Source: Hermodice carunculata
Lineage: Eukaryota; Annelida; Polychaeta; Eunicida; Amphinomidae
Direction of reading: 5' to 3'
Length of the DNA: 64,000 nucleotides
NCBI GenBank assembly: GCA_964020975.1
Contig: OZ026619.1
Location: 98,272,648 to 98,336,647 of the forward strand
Below, piece after piece: positions 36,028 through 50,684 of the stretch; the first letter of the stretch is position 1; every line of letters begins with the position of its first letter. The notes under the pieces are model-generated. The model did not search any database. It saw only the letters and a list, made by a program, of their open reading frames with translations, and was not told the origin of the DNA. A program made the position numbers and the translations under genes.

Positions 36028-39000
36028 GTGACAAATTAAGCGGATAATCTTACAAAGTAAAGACGACGGAGGGTCGTTCATGTTTGCTCAAATTTTACTT
36101 ACAATGTCAACGTCTCTGCACAGGGCAATCAGTCATCATTTGGGTAAAAAGAAACAGCACATATTCATGTTCAACTACATTTTCTGGTTTTTATCGCATA
36201 CATAACGGTGAATATTGGTGACCCTGTGCAGGCCGTAATCAACAACACATATGGTGGTTGTTAGCATTTGCTGTTACAAAGTTGTGAACTTTTTGTCATA
36301 TTTATTTAACTTCCGTTTACTGAATATACCAGCATGTCGGACGGCTTGGGATGAGAAAATCTGTTTCATTTTATGTGTGTGTTATTGTAATGCCCCACAG
36401 TCAGGCACTTCCCGTAATTGATATTGCAGTTGTATGGAATAAAAATTGTGTTCCTACTTGTTTTATTTTATAGAATAAAAAATGCGTTTGTGTTATATGT
36501 GATTAATATTGTGTTTATTCAGGTGGCGTAGGCAAGATTTTGGAGGGGGGGGGGGGTCAAATGAAAACAAGAATGGATCTCCAAGCAGCTGAAGGCTGCG
36601 GAGCCTGGCTGGGGGGGGGGGGGGGTTGGAGGCATGCCTCGCCGCGGAAAATTTTGAGATTCGAAGTGCAAAATGGTGCCTTTTAGGGCTTAATTAATGT
36701 TCTAATTTCTCAATTCATCCACCAAGATTGAGGAAAAATCTTTGTCAACTAGGTAAAATAGAAACTGTATAATAATCATAAGACTGGAACAGTTGAATTT
36801 CATTACTTTTATGCACCCATAGTCTTAACTAATTTAGAACGATCCACTATAGATCATTTTATATTTTCAGAAAACATCAGTGATCAAATCATAGATTATT
36901 CTGTGAGGCATGAAGGTGACAATTTATGCAATCATCAACGCATACTTCTGAAACTAGATATCCCAATTGCACATACCGATACTGAATATGTCTGTCCACT
37001 TGTATTAAGACCTCTATGGTATAAAGCTTAAAAATAAATTAGCACTGAATACAGTTTCGAACATTTTTTCACGCGGCTTTAAACTCAGTTTACAATTTCA
37101 TTGCTTTAGAATATATAGTGTATATTTTGTTGAAATCGCAGTAAAATCAGATATTGTAGCAAAAATCAACTTGTGGTTCGTTGCTCGAACAGCGCGACAC
37201 CTGTTGTAAAAAAGGGCGCTGTGTAACGAATTGATTGAAGCATTGCATACTGAGCGGGGGTTGGGACTGGGAACCAGGCTAATAGTAAGAAAGACTCGTA
37301 CGGTAGCACCTAATTTGTAATGCTAACGCTTGCATCTTAGGCTATGCCTACAACATATTAGCGATTACAAGTGAGCTGTTATGGTAACTTACAGTGTACG
37401 TACATGATCTATGTTCCCACCATGAAGAGCGCATGGCGATGATTACTTATCATTGTCGATTACAATTTACGGTCGACTTGTCCTGCCCCAGATTTTCGCC
37501 GTGGGGAGAGCCATTTTTTATAACGAAATAACGATCTCACATTGTCAATATTGCACGGTAATTTATTATCAGTCATGAAACTGAGTCACACATGCATATA
37601 CAGTTGGGTTTTTATGTTTTAATATCTACACAGTTCAAAATTCAGGCTTGAATGACATTGTATCAGTGTACAGATCACGTCTACGTGGATTTCGGAGTTC
37701 CGAATGTGTAGTGGTTGCCACATTTTGACTGGCCGTCAGGTGATGGGCAACATCATAATAAATGCACAAGACCATAACATATAAAAATTAAAGCTGTGCT
37801 CGCTTTTATGGTGCTAGCCGTTTACATATTATCCCCATTTTGGTAGTTTAAGTCTCTGCTCGGAAACATCTGTTATGATCCCTTGATCTATAATCATCAG
37901 AGGCAGAAAATTAAAAGACCACTGCTTTCAGCTGCTTTAATGCGTGCTGTGTAGCCCTTTTGCTCCCTGCTTAACAAGTAAATTAAAGAAAGAAAGGAAA
38001 GTCCATTTTTGAAAGTATAATCATGCAGTACTCAGTACAATAATATTCAGCACAATTTATTTTCATATTTCCTTCCGTCAAAATATAAAATCTCCTGATT
38101 TACCCTTTTTTAGAAATTGACATTTCCTCAAGTGGAAACCTTAACTTCTTCAGATTTGAATCTTAAATATTTCAGGTCTTTACAGTTTTATAGTGACAAG
38201 GAATGTAAATTGCAGTTTTTGAATTGTAAAAAACGAAATAGTGTTATATTTATATCCTCCATTAGTCAAATTTTAAATTGTGGATATTTTGAAAATAAAT
38301 TTGGCATTGAATATCACCCAGTCAACGTGATGGCAAAGATAATTTATTGTCACACTGAACTTCGACACTTCTCTGCTGGATACCGATCTGAATCAATTTT
38401 CCAAAGCTGCATCATCTTAAGTTTACACCCGGATGTTAAACTTCTATAAAGCTACACATACCCAACATAAGACTTGAAGTAGCCTATGAAGGCTCCCTTT
38501 CTATTGTAACGTTTTGCTTATCAACATAACTGGAAGTCTACTTCATGCACTGACCCTAATTTAATTGAGCCGTAAGATAAGATCTAGCCACCAGCAAAAT
38601 GTTGGACCATTTATAATGATCACACATGAAGACCCCTTGGCTATGTTTAGATCAACCACACCAATCACGGTTATAATGAAAAAGTATCTTATCATGCTAG
38701 TAAGTAAAGCTGTCTTTTTGTTTTTGTTTTTTTTTTCATTTTATTGGTCTAAGTTGGAGCTTTTGCTGAAGAACGGGGGTTCGTCTGAACCAGTTGAACC
38801 CCCCCCATCCCCTTGTTACTCTTGTATTGTGTCTAATGATTAGTGTTTTATACTTACTGTATATAGATATACTTTATGTGTTGTAACTAAATATGTGTGT
38901 GCTCATACTTGCTAAATGCTGTGAGGGCTTTATGTATAAGCAACGCTTCTTTTTTTCTTCGTTTTTAATAAAAGACTAGATGTGGGAACCAACTCTTGCT

Positions 39001-42000
39001 ATTCATAATGGTCTCTGGCCTCCAGCACTCATACTTAGTGCAAAGCGTTTCAAGGTTGCCTGCCAGGGTGCTTGTACACATTCACGCCAGGGTTTTCCTT
39101 TGTGTAATGCAACAGAATTTATAAACCAGGAAAACAATTCCTCAAATTGAGCCTAGAAGAATCATTTGCCCCATTGAATGCATTTCCTTTTGAAAACATA
39201 GAGGCAATACAGCAAATTTTGTTGAAAAAATGCTCAGCATTGGTCAAGTCGCATTATGCATTTTGTTTCTAAATTATCACTCTCATTTACTGCGATTCAG
39301 TTATATCCTTGAATCATTTAGCACGACATCAGAAAGGTGTCATCTTTCTGTCACATTTCTTGTTAGGCAATGTAAACACCAAATAACATTCTCTTTATCT
39401 TACATTGGCTGATATATCACTCGACACACAATGCAAACCCCAATCTTTTTCACCATCGCAAAGTGATATTTTCCATTCTCACAAATATGATATGGATCAC
39501 ACGTGCTGACATCTAGATGTGCTGTAGATGAGTTACATTCTTAAAAAGATGGTGTGGATCACATGTGCTTACATCTACACGAGTTGTAGATGGGTGAAAT
39601 GCTCACAAATATGTTACGGATCATATGTGCTTATATCTATACGTGTTGTAGATGAGTTGCATCCTCACAAAATATAGTATCAGCCCTGTAATGTTACACC
39701 TCGACCATCATTGCCAAGACCTTTGTGTGTAGCTACATGGCTTGATATAAGTGAGTTGGGCACTCACTCGATTGTTCTAAAAAACCTGGCAGTCCAGGTT
39801 CTGGCTCCACTCAGATCCTCTGTATGGGGGTGGGCGACTCCCAGCACACATGCTCCCCTGTTCTTGCTTCTCTCATCGTGCACCATTTCTGGCATGGTCT
39901 AGAGTTGGGTGCTTCGTGAACTTTTATTCACTGACAATGTTCTGGTGCTGTGCACACTTTCTCTTCTGCAGAATTTGTTTTCTATGCACTTTAATTCCCT
40001 TTTCAGATAAAGACCATTTTTATGTCATATACGGATACCAGAGAGAAAAGTGGAAGTAGAGCTGGTAGTGTTGGACTAAAACCAACGTTTTGCAAGATGG
40101 CATCTGGCAGGTCAAGTCACAGTCAGAGGGAAGACAGTGCAGCATGCTGTGAGTGTTGATCCTCTGACCTCTTCTCCTTCTGACTTATTGGAAAAGGGTC
40201 AGAAAATGAATTCACAGAGCCACCACATGGCAGCCTGGGACAAACATTAACCCAAATTCGGTTGTCACTAGCAACTTGGCAGGATGTGTACTTGAGAGAA
40301 TACATGCCAGTTTTGTGGTAGGTAGGGTTAAAACAACTAGCTACTCTATGAGCAGGCCCGGAGGAAGAGCAAGAGGGTGCAGCGTAAGACAGCCCCTACA
40401 TGCTGGGCCACCGAATCTGATGTCACTGAGTCTTCTCCAACGCCATGAGAAAATCAGAAGCACACCCATGCAGCTAGCCTGCAGGCTCAAGTGGCTGCTG
40501 CTACGCCTTCCTCCAAAATTTCCCTGGGGGAATAGGGAGAAGAGGCAGCCTGGTCAAAAGTCAAGCAGCAGGTAATCACTTTGTGGGGATTCTGGGCACT
40601 TGATGCCACCTAAGGTGATAACCAAAGTTTCACTGGATGCAGAGTTGAGACTCTCAGCAGTCTTGGGGTCGATGGCCAGGAGTCTGCAGATGCATGTGCA
40701 TCTGCTTTAGTCACTGCTACCTCCCACTCAGTCCATCACTTCAATACCCATGTGAAAAGGCAGGCAAGGCACCTCCTGGACCTTCCAACAGAATCCTTGG
40801 TTCGAGTGCTCAAAGACCAAGGCAGCCAAGTCAGTGAAGCCACAATGAAAACCTATTGGTTCCTGTATGCTCAGGTTGAAAGTCTGGGCCTTCTGGAACA
40901 CCAAAACTCCAGCCAATTCACCAAGATCCTGCGCCTAAGAGTACAGGTCAACTGTGCTAGCTACTCCCTGTAGCAAGCCTTCAGCTCCTGAAGGGAAGCT
41001 CCCTTGTGTGACCTCAGTGCCAACTAGGATGCCTCTGACCCTTGTGGCAGAACCTCAGCTGCTCCCCCTTTGGGCCTGACCTGGACCGAGCAGCTGGCAA
41101 TTCTGCTTCATCCCGCCTTCAAGCTGGGTACCCTGGCTCCCTCCTTTGACAGGTAAGCAGAACTCAAGTTCTGTAAGGATCAACTTTTGCAAATGGACAC
41201 TTTGTGTTATCTGCCCCTGCTGGCACCCCCAACATGTCTCAGCCAGTAATCTGCAAAGAGGAGCTCACTACCTCCATTCTGAATCAGCTTTCACTCAGCC
41301 TGCAGGCACCAGAGTTCTCTCAACTCCAGGAAGTGCCCTTCAGCCAGCCGACCACTGAGTTGGTGGCAGCTGTGGCCCCAGCTTGCAGCTTCCCAGAAGT
41401 CCTGCTCTCTCACCCTGCATTGGAGGAGCAGAGGTGGGCTGCTGATGTGGTAGGAATGACTTCTGTGACAGTTGTCACATCCCCAGCACAAGACATGGTG
41501 TCTAACCCGCTCCTGTCACAAGCAGCTGCCCCATCTGCCTTGGATAAACAGTTGTTCCACAAGGCTTCTGGTGTCTCAACTGGATTAAGATTGCGAGGAG
41601 TATGATGTTAAGGTGGTGAAAGCAATTTTTATGTCCTTGGTTTCCTTCAGGAGACTTGAGGAGGATGTAATATGGGAAGGGCAAGAAGTCTATTAAACCC
41701 AAGAAGCCGGGGAAGCCTCAGGTCTCCTGACTCTTTACTTTATGGACTATTTTGCTTTATGGATCAGCCAGTCTCAGGGTCACCCTTCACCACCAATATA
41801 GACATTTCAGAGTACCCAATCTGAGGTTGCCATTCTGTCTTTTGCTCACATTGGGAGTCTATTACAGATGATTGGCTTGTCTTAACTACCGTGAGATATG
41901 GCTATTTGCTGCCTTTCCGAAAGCATCTTAGTGGCAGTTTTAAAGGGATGAAGCAAGAACACCATGGAGTGGGTGGAGGATCCCAGCTTCCTGGTCTCAA

Positions 42001-45000
42001 AGCGGGATGGAGGCTGGTGTCTGGCTATAGGCCTATCATTGCTGAACACTTACTTGGATGTTCCATCTTTCAAGATGGAGACTCCACATTCAGTGGCAGC
42101 AGCCCTCCAGCCCTTGGATCCTTGGATCTCAGAGACAAATTCTTTCAAAAGCCCATCATGGTGACTTTATGGAAGTGTCTGAGGCTTTGGGCCAGGTCTA
42201 CCAGTTCTCGCCACTTTCATTAGGCCTTTACTAGGCACCTATGGTCTTTACCCAGTTCACACAGGGAGTAGCTACACATGTTCACCAGAGTGCAGTATTC
42301 ATTCATTTGTACCTAGACAACAGGCTGATCTGAACACTAGCATACCTAGATGCACAGTGTCACACACAGACCATCCTAAAACTTTGCAAATGCTTAGACC
42401 TGATTGAGAATCTCACCAAGTCCAGCCTAACACCAGAGCAGATCTTTGTCTTTCTTGGCATCCAGTTTGAGCTGGCCACCTTCATCTGCTATCCTTCAGA
42501 AGACAGATGGGAGAGACTCCAGCTGATGCTAAAGATGTTTCTGACTTACAAGGTTCACTTGGCCCAGCAGTAGCAAATCCGGTAAGGGTCCCTGTCCTCA
42601 ATTGACTCTCAGGCTCTCCTGGGTTGCATACAGAAACATCCCTTGCAGCAGGCTCTACATGACAGATGGTTGAAGGACCAAAGCTAGCAAGTGCAGGTAA
42701 AAAACCTCCTAGAGGACTGCCAGCATATTTTTTGGTGGGTCACATGAGAGAAGGTCATGTCGGAACAGACATTGACCATGTTTCAGGTGCAACTCACCAT
42801 GTACACTGACTCATCTCAGTCCAGGTGGGGAGCCCATGTGAAAGGCAAAACAGCAGCTTTCCTTTGGCCTGTGTAGTCCACATCCCACCAAATAATCTGT
42901 TTGGAACTGGAGGCTATATGCTTAGTGCTCTTCCACTTCCAAAACCAAGTTGAGCACGAATATATTCTTGTTATGTGTGACAACAGGACCCCAGTTGCCT
43001 ACCTCAACTGACAGGGTGGGTCATGCCCCTGAAAGCTGATAGAGTTGGCTGGATGCATCACTCGCCGATGCTCTGAACTTGATGTTGACACACACATATA
43101 AGGCATGTCCAGAGACTACAGAATGTCCTGGCTGACCAACTCTAGAACAGGTCAGCCAGTAGGGATAGAGTAGCTGCTTCACCCACATGAAACTTCTGGT
43201 TCACGTGTCACCCATCCCAGATCCCTAGCCCCAGCAGTTGATGCTCTAACCCTGCACTGTAGCCACTTCTGGTCTAATGCCTTTCCGTCAACACAGATCC
43301 TCTGAGGGTCCTGTGGAAGGTTTGATCCCACAACTGCAACCTGACCTGGGTTGCCTCCTAGCAACCAATGACAGATTCATCTCTGGACCTGCTGGGATTA
43401 GGTGTTGAGCAACCATTATGTTTACCGCAACTTCTGGTGCAACTGTTGACTGGTGTGTTCCACAGGAACCCTCAAGTGCTCAACCTCCACGGTTGACAGT
43501 CAGCACACAGTACAGCTGCAACAGAGGTTTTTGGGAATTGGTTGCAGATAGAATTGCCAGAGGGGAGCTTTGTGACTTTCCTCCGGTTGATTTGGCTGGA
43601 TGAAAAGTGTTTTCAAATTGGTGCACCAATTGGAAAATACATCCATGGTCTTGGCGCATCATGGACATCCTGCTCTACCAGTGGAACCCTGAGACCTCAC
43701 TTGGGCTTTCTTGCAAAGAACCAAGTGGCTTCAGGTACATCTAAGGCATTTAGGGCTTTCAACATTTGTGCTATAGATACAGTTCTTCTTGCTTAGGAAA
43801 GAGCCCTGTGTCAAATGATAGCACTGCTCTGGTATTTCTGATGCACAGACAGTACCAGGGATCAGAGGTCCACCCTCTTTTCTGCCCCTGGGGAACCCCC
43901 AAAAGGAAGAGGTCTGGCTAAAGATGATCTCATCATGGATTAAGCAGACTATCTTGAAGGCCTATGCTAAGGCTCATAGGCCTACAGGATGGTCCGCTTA
44001 GTCCATAAAGAGATTGTGTTTTAGCAGACCTGTTCCTTTCAGGATTGATGAGAACACTTTGGATAGGCCTTTGGCCCTGAACCAAGGTCTTGGCTAAAGC
44101 TTTCAAGGTGCTAGCCTTTAATGCCTCCTGGCAAGACCTAAGGGATGTTGATATCCTCTGGACTTGCCCATTATCTACCACTCTCACTGAGTACTGCTTG
44201 CATGACTTGATAGTGCCGGAGGAGGGCAGCAACACCTTTGCCAGCACAAAAGGCTCTTTGTATAGGTTCCTGATTCTTGTCCTTTTGACTTCCCTTGTCC
44301 CCTCAGGGCAGCCACCATGTTCCAGCTTATGGCCTCCTTGAAGATTACTCTCAGATGCAGTCAGCGTACCTAGAGTAGGCCTAGACCTTCTTTTGAATGG
44401 TGTCCCCCTGGTGAGCTAGGCAGAGAGCCAGCAGAACAATTTATGGATGCTGCCATACAGAACCATATAACAAACACCCCCCCCCCCAACACTCACAATT
44501 TTTTTCCATTTGCCTGGCTAGATCGCCAGGACCAGAAGAGTGGGAATAAACAGCTTCCCCTCCACTCACAGACTGCTGCATTTAGGTTGGCAGGTGGTTT
44601 TCAAGGGGAGAGCCCATTGTGGCTCATGCTGGTCTGTATGGAGGGTTTCTGCACCTTGTTCAGGATTCTACTATTGGTGGCCACATGTCAAAGTACCTCT
44701 GAGGTTTTCCCTACAGACGTCCCCTCCTCAGTCAGACCAATGGTCTTCCCCACTCCTGCTATAGATCCCAGTGGTTCTTGGTCAGTGTGCATGTAACATT
44801 ACACCCTCCTTCAATGCATTTGCAAATTGGTAATTTTTAGTAATCTCGGTATTAGTAAGTATAGCACCAGAGAAGCCCACAGAGCACCCTGCTTACTTTA
44901 AGAGGGTGATGTCCACTGACAAATCATCAAGGAGGAAGGAGAGGTAAGTATTCTTACTTGAATCAAAATTACTAGACATTCTATGTATGGATCACTAGTC

Positions 45001-48000
45001 TTGCACTTGCATGTACATTTGTTGGATAAGAGTGAGGGGGTGACAAGCTTCTTCCTCCATTGCTTTATACATTGTAATACCGAAGTGAGAAACAGAGATA
45101 TGAGCATGAGAAACAAAGATATATGCACATGCAGTAGGATCAAGTGTGACAGGATCATGTGTGAAGGATCAATGTAATATGATCAATGGGAAAGGATCAA
45201 TGTGTACAGTATCCGATCTGGGACAACTTCGAATACAGTACCTGTACTGGATCAGTAACAATGAACTGGGCTGGCTCGATTATGGTATTAAGACTGTATT
45301 CACACAAAAGGCCTCCATCTAACCGTTCTTTTGAATAGGGATTTGGAGCAGTCGACATGTGCATTTTCCATTTGCAGCTAGGGAATTGGTGCCAAGGATA
45401 GCTGTTTCGAGATCCAGCACTTCCATGGTCACAAGACATAATAATATATTTTCGGTTCTCTTATGATGCGTGGTGGACTCACATTTGTATAGTCCCCAGT
45501 CTGGGATAACTCCCAGACACAGTACTTAAACTGGCTAAAATTCAATGAACTACATGGGCTGTGTCCATTATGACATTCAAGCATACTGTCTTCCATTGAT
45601 CCATTCTTTTGAATGGTGAGTTGGTGCAGTTGGTATGTGCATTTCCCATTTTTGGCTCGGTGGTTGGTGCCGAAGGTTGCTGGTTTGAGACCCGGACGTT
45701 CTATGGTCACAAAACATAATGGAACTGAGTGTAATAGTTTCAATGTGATAGGATCAAGTGTGGTATCATCAAGCTGTGCCTTTTCCTTGTACACTTTTAT
45801 GGGTGTAAAATTGACAAGAGTGAGACTTTAAAGGAAAATGTAGAGATACGTACTAGGTATTGAAAGGGTAGTTTGGCGTGCTGTACGTTGTGTAGAAAAC
45901 TGAGCTTACAGTCGTGTAAGAATAACAGGAAGCACTTTCACCTAAAAAAGAAGACAAAGTATCTGAAAATGCAATGTGCTATGCTGTTTCTCATGTAGCA
46001 GACTAAAGGGAAAAGAAACTCAATGTATACAAACATTTAATCACTAAAAATACAAGTTCCCTTTCATTGCCTACTTTTAAACAAAGGCTCATCTGCAGCC
46101 ATTTTGTCACAAACCCGTATTATTTCAAAACTAACTTCCGGACTATTTGCGACAGAAAGAAAGCAAATAATTGATCTTTTACTATCACTGATGTACAGTG
46201 CGCCAAATGCACCCGTTTCCCTCTGGGCTAAATTTAAAGTAAGTTTTGAATTAGCAAATGGGAGGAACATGCTCAAGGTCGCAATTATACGGGATTGAAA
46301 TGCGGATCAACGTTGAACATAAGTCAATTTCTGTTCGGGAACCTGTCTCATGCTAAACGTGAAAGAGCTGATTGGCATAACAGAATCGAGTTCAACATAT
46401 CTTGACCAGGTATTTATAAGCATTCCAAATTGTGTTCCTTGTTTATCAGTGCAACCAACATTGCAAGCTGGGGTTGCTGTGCTTTGTGAGCTTAACTTTT
46501 ATTTCGTAAAAAAAATCTAGTTCAGCGTCTTGTTTGAAAATATTCGAAAGCTAATTTTGATGAGTTTTGGGCTGAATTGAGCAAAGCCAACTGGGATATC
46601 TGATTTGAAATTTGCGATGTAAATACGGCCTGTCTTCTCTGTAACAATACTTTTTTTAATATAGCAAGAGAAGCAACCCCTGAGAAGTCATTTACAATTA
46701 GATAGAGCAACGCACCCTGGTACACTTTACAGTTATGTCAACGAAAACGTAAGATTTTATGTGTACATAAAAGGGCAAGCAGATTTGGTAATTATGCTAC
46801 ATTTTGCTTTTACACGGATGTGGAAAATGCTTACATCAATCATCGTAAAGTAGGAAAAAAGAAACAGTATGATTGCCCATGTCAAAAACTAAACAGCGAT
46901 GAATCACTGAACAAGGGATAGTGGAAACAAGTACAGTTTATATAAAAGGAAATAACAAGCAATAAACTGCAGCCATAGGAAGTTGTGATGTTGGGTACCT
47001 TCAATAATTTACCAAAATCAGAGACCTTTAACTCACATTTTATATCCAAAGGTTGTGTTCAATTATCAGACTGTTATGCTAGCCATCCTACTTATCCTAA
47101 AGCATCCTTGGGCAGTTTGCAGAGTACAGAAAGTCTTGTTCTTGATATCGTAAAGAGTCCGGACACAACTAAGGCATCGGGACCAGTGTAAAATGTAAAA
47201 GGAGGCTGCCCCCAGCATCTCTGATTCGTTTCTAAGCTAATACAACTTTCCTTATCCAAACAAATATTTCGATCTGAATGGAGGAAATCTAATTAAAAAC
47301 CTATACACACGGTTGGCGAAACCAATGTAAGTAATAACTACCCTCCCATCTCAGTATGTAATAGGTTTTGTCGAAAAAGTTATGGAAAGAGCGATTTTAA
47401 GCACCCCTTTAATGTTTCTAGGGATAATTTAGTAATCGTCGACAAATAGTTTGGCTTCATGCCTAGTGATGGCGTATCAACTTGTGAGTCTTTCCTGACA
47501 TTTAATCTAGATAAAGCGAAACTAGAAAAGTGTCCAAAGGACACGGATGCCCCCACCTGCCACTGCCCCCATCAGCATGTGGAAGATTAACATGTAAACG
47601 ATGCAAGACTTCAAACATATTGTGATATCTTCACATGGATAATAATTATACACACAACGTTTCCTGTATAGATTAATATTTCTATCAAATTTCATGGCTA
47701 TACCTGAAATTCTTAATGAGCTGCACATCCACAAGTTTGACAAAAAAGTACTCATTTTCCTGGAATTGTCTTTTTCACTAAGTCTATAAATGATTACTAA
47801 GAGGATAATTGACCAAAGAGACAAAACACAAGGACACATCTTCACATATTGATCAATGTTGCTATTAGGTTTCACAGCTGTACTTCAAACATGTTCAAAA
47901 CACTGAATAGACATTTTCACTATGTTAATGAAAAATGATGAGAGGTTATTCAACCAAAGAGACAAACATAACCCAAAGTGCACATCTTCATATATTGATT

Positions 48001-49338
48001 AGTCTTCCCACCAAGTTGAATAGGTGAATCTCAGATACTTTTTGGGATATATGCAACACAAATCTGACAAGTCTACCGTTGAATCAACATTTCGCTAATT
48101 AATGACTAATTAACATTGTAAAATTAATGACTAATTAACACTGTAAAATCAATCCCAGAGAAAACAAACCCCAAGCTGTACACCGTCATACGTTGATAGA
48201 TGTTTCCACAAAGTTACATGGTTGTACCTCAAATGCATTTCGAAATAGGCGCTACATAAAGGTTACAATTTTCATGTCGGACGGACGGACGAATGAACGG
48301 ACGGATGGACAAGGGCAAATATATATGCGCCTGTAGGGGGCATAAAAATTATAATCAGCGGTAAAACAATATGCTCTATTTTACCCAGTTAAATGTATGG
48401 AGGGACGTTTACAGGAAAAGTGTCTCTATAATACCAGAGATTTCGAAGGTGTATGAATTCAAAGGAGCCCATCTTGTAACTTTGATGACTCTTTAGCCAC
48501 GCGTGGACCCATATATGAAAATCTTGACCTGCATGGCCGATATCTGTGTGTATAGATTTGTACACAGCATTTCGTGTGTGTATGCCTATGTATTTGTAGT
48601 TTAATTGGTTGCGTCCCTGCAACTGCTACAGTGTGAGGCAACCAGCTCAAAGGGGGTCAATTATGGGTGAATAAATGATATGTTTTGAACAAAGCTAAAA
48701 CCATGAGCATTGTGATGAAGCCACCATTTTAAAATTCTTCAAATGTTTGGAGAGATACAGCCATGGACCCTTAGAGTTGCGTTCTAAGAAAGACTAGAGG
48801 AAACACAAGGAAGTTAAACAAGAACAACAACAACAGCAACAACAACAACAACAACAACAACAACAGCCAAACGCTTATCCTGAAAAAGCACACATAAAAT
48901 TGAAAGGCCCCCCCCCAAAAAAAAAATAGTAACAAGAATCAAATACTATTCTAAGACCACTGAAAATAATAGCAAATATGTGCCTAAGCAATGGTACATC
49001 ATATGGTAAAGAATGATGGGAAAACGCAAAAGAAAGAAAAAATCAAACAGGCAGTCATACAGACAGACAGCTGGATATGTAGCCAAATATATATTTGGAC
49101 ATATAGACGGAATTTATAAAGGGTGTGAATCTGGTAATCTAGCGCTTATCTTCCCCAGAGTCAAGTGCCACTCTTATCTAGCCATCACTACACGTAAAAC
49201 AATCATCTGGAGACAACAGGCACAGGAAAAAAAATAAACAAATAAATAGATAAATTAATGACTGCATAAGTAAGTAGATAAATAAATAAATAGATAAATT
49301 AATGACTGCATAAGTAAGTAGATAAATAAATAAATAGA

Positions 49339-49373
<35 letters not shown>

Positions 49374-49378
49374 ATAGA

Positions 49379-49413
<35 letters not shown>

Positions 49414-50635
49414 ATACACGTACTTGAGAAATGAATTTTATTTGCACTGCGTGCATGAGCTTCTGGCATGTTCACCACTACAGGCTAGGAGCTCATGCAC
49501 AATGTAAATGATGTTCATCATTTCCCTTTTTTATTTTTCGCCTTCATTAAACCCTAAAACTAAAAAAAAAAACTTTTTCCTAATCAGTTTTTGATTATCT
49601 GCTAAATGCTAATATTGTCTTAGCTAGCATAAACAGAAAAACACGAAAATAGCTCACAAGTTTGTAAAAAGTTTTCATTTTCTGTTTCACAAATATAATG
49701 TATGAAACAAACGTTTGCACTTTCAGCATATAATAATTCGGAATAAACATGACCCATATTCACAAATATCATCCCAACAATGAGAGCAAAGTTAAAAATA
49801 ACAAAAGCAGAGATTCAAGAGTTACCAAAACATCAACCTTCATGTTGCAATACCACGAATATGTAGAAATAAAAGTCACTCCTGACTTTAGACAGGGTGT
49901 CACCCATAAGCAACAAGTGGTTTTAAACCGGTCTTCCCAACCTTTGAACTGTATTGTTCATAAACTTCAGACTTCAGTGGGTTTTTTAAAATATAAATGC
50001 ATAACCACTTAAAATCCAAAATTTGTCACTTGGACAAATGATAAAAATGCACAGGCTCGGGAATCCACGTTTCAGTTCTCCTGACCTTTCAGTCAGCAGA
50101 GGTAACAGCAAAAGAAGAAAATAGGCCAACATCGTTTTCGTGAAATTTATGAATCTGATTAAGGATTGACAAGACCAGTCAACAGGTGACGTGCAGGTTT
50201 TATGGATAGGAAGCCGGGGGAAAGTAAAGATAGTACCAGGAATCATTGCACATTGGGAAGGGATCATTGCGGTTATGAACAAACAGACGGCATTTGTTGC
50301 TCCTAATCTCCTAACCAAACCATATGTTAATATTTACCTGTAAACATAAACAAAATAACCAGTTGTATGAGATTACCTTGCCAAAATTGAAGGCAGATTC
50401 TATCATGACCATGCATAGATGAGTCTAAAGCGGGATATTTATCGTGAACGAAGTTCGTGAGAAGCTCAAAGTGTACACATCAGATACCCAGAAACGAAAC
50501 TTCTTCATTTGGCCTCACATCGTGATGTGAAAGAAAGAATTGCTACTTTTTTATCAGTTCACTTTCTAATATGTATATGTATATATATACACACATATAT
50601 GTATACGTATGTATATATATCCATATATATATATA

Positions 50636-50684
<49 letters not shown>

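Noticed and set aside
38117-38449. 110-codon plus ORF in gene A intron 2
   Set aside because: No recognisable domain, no splice or promoter support, and AT-rich composition like its surroundings.
40276-44796. Open frames of 60-130 codons read as host genes
   Set aside because: They fall within the DIRS-like fossil and are its remains or shadows.
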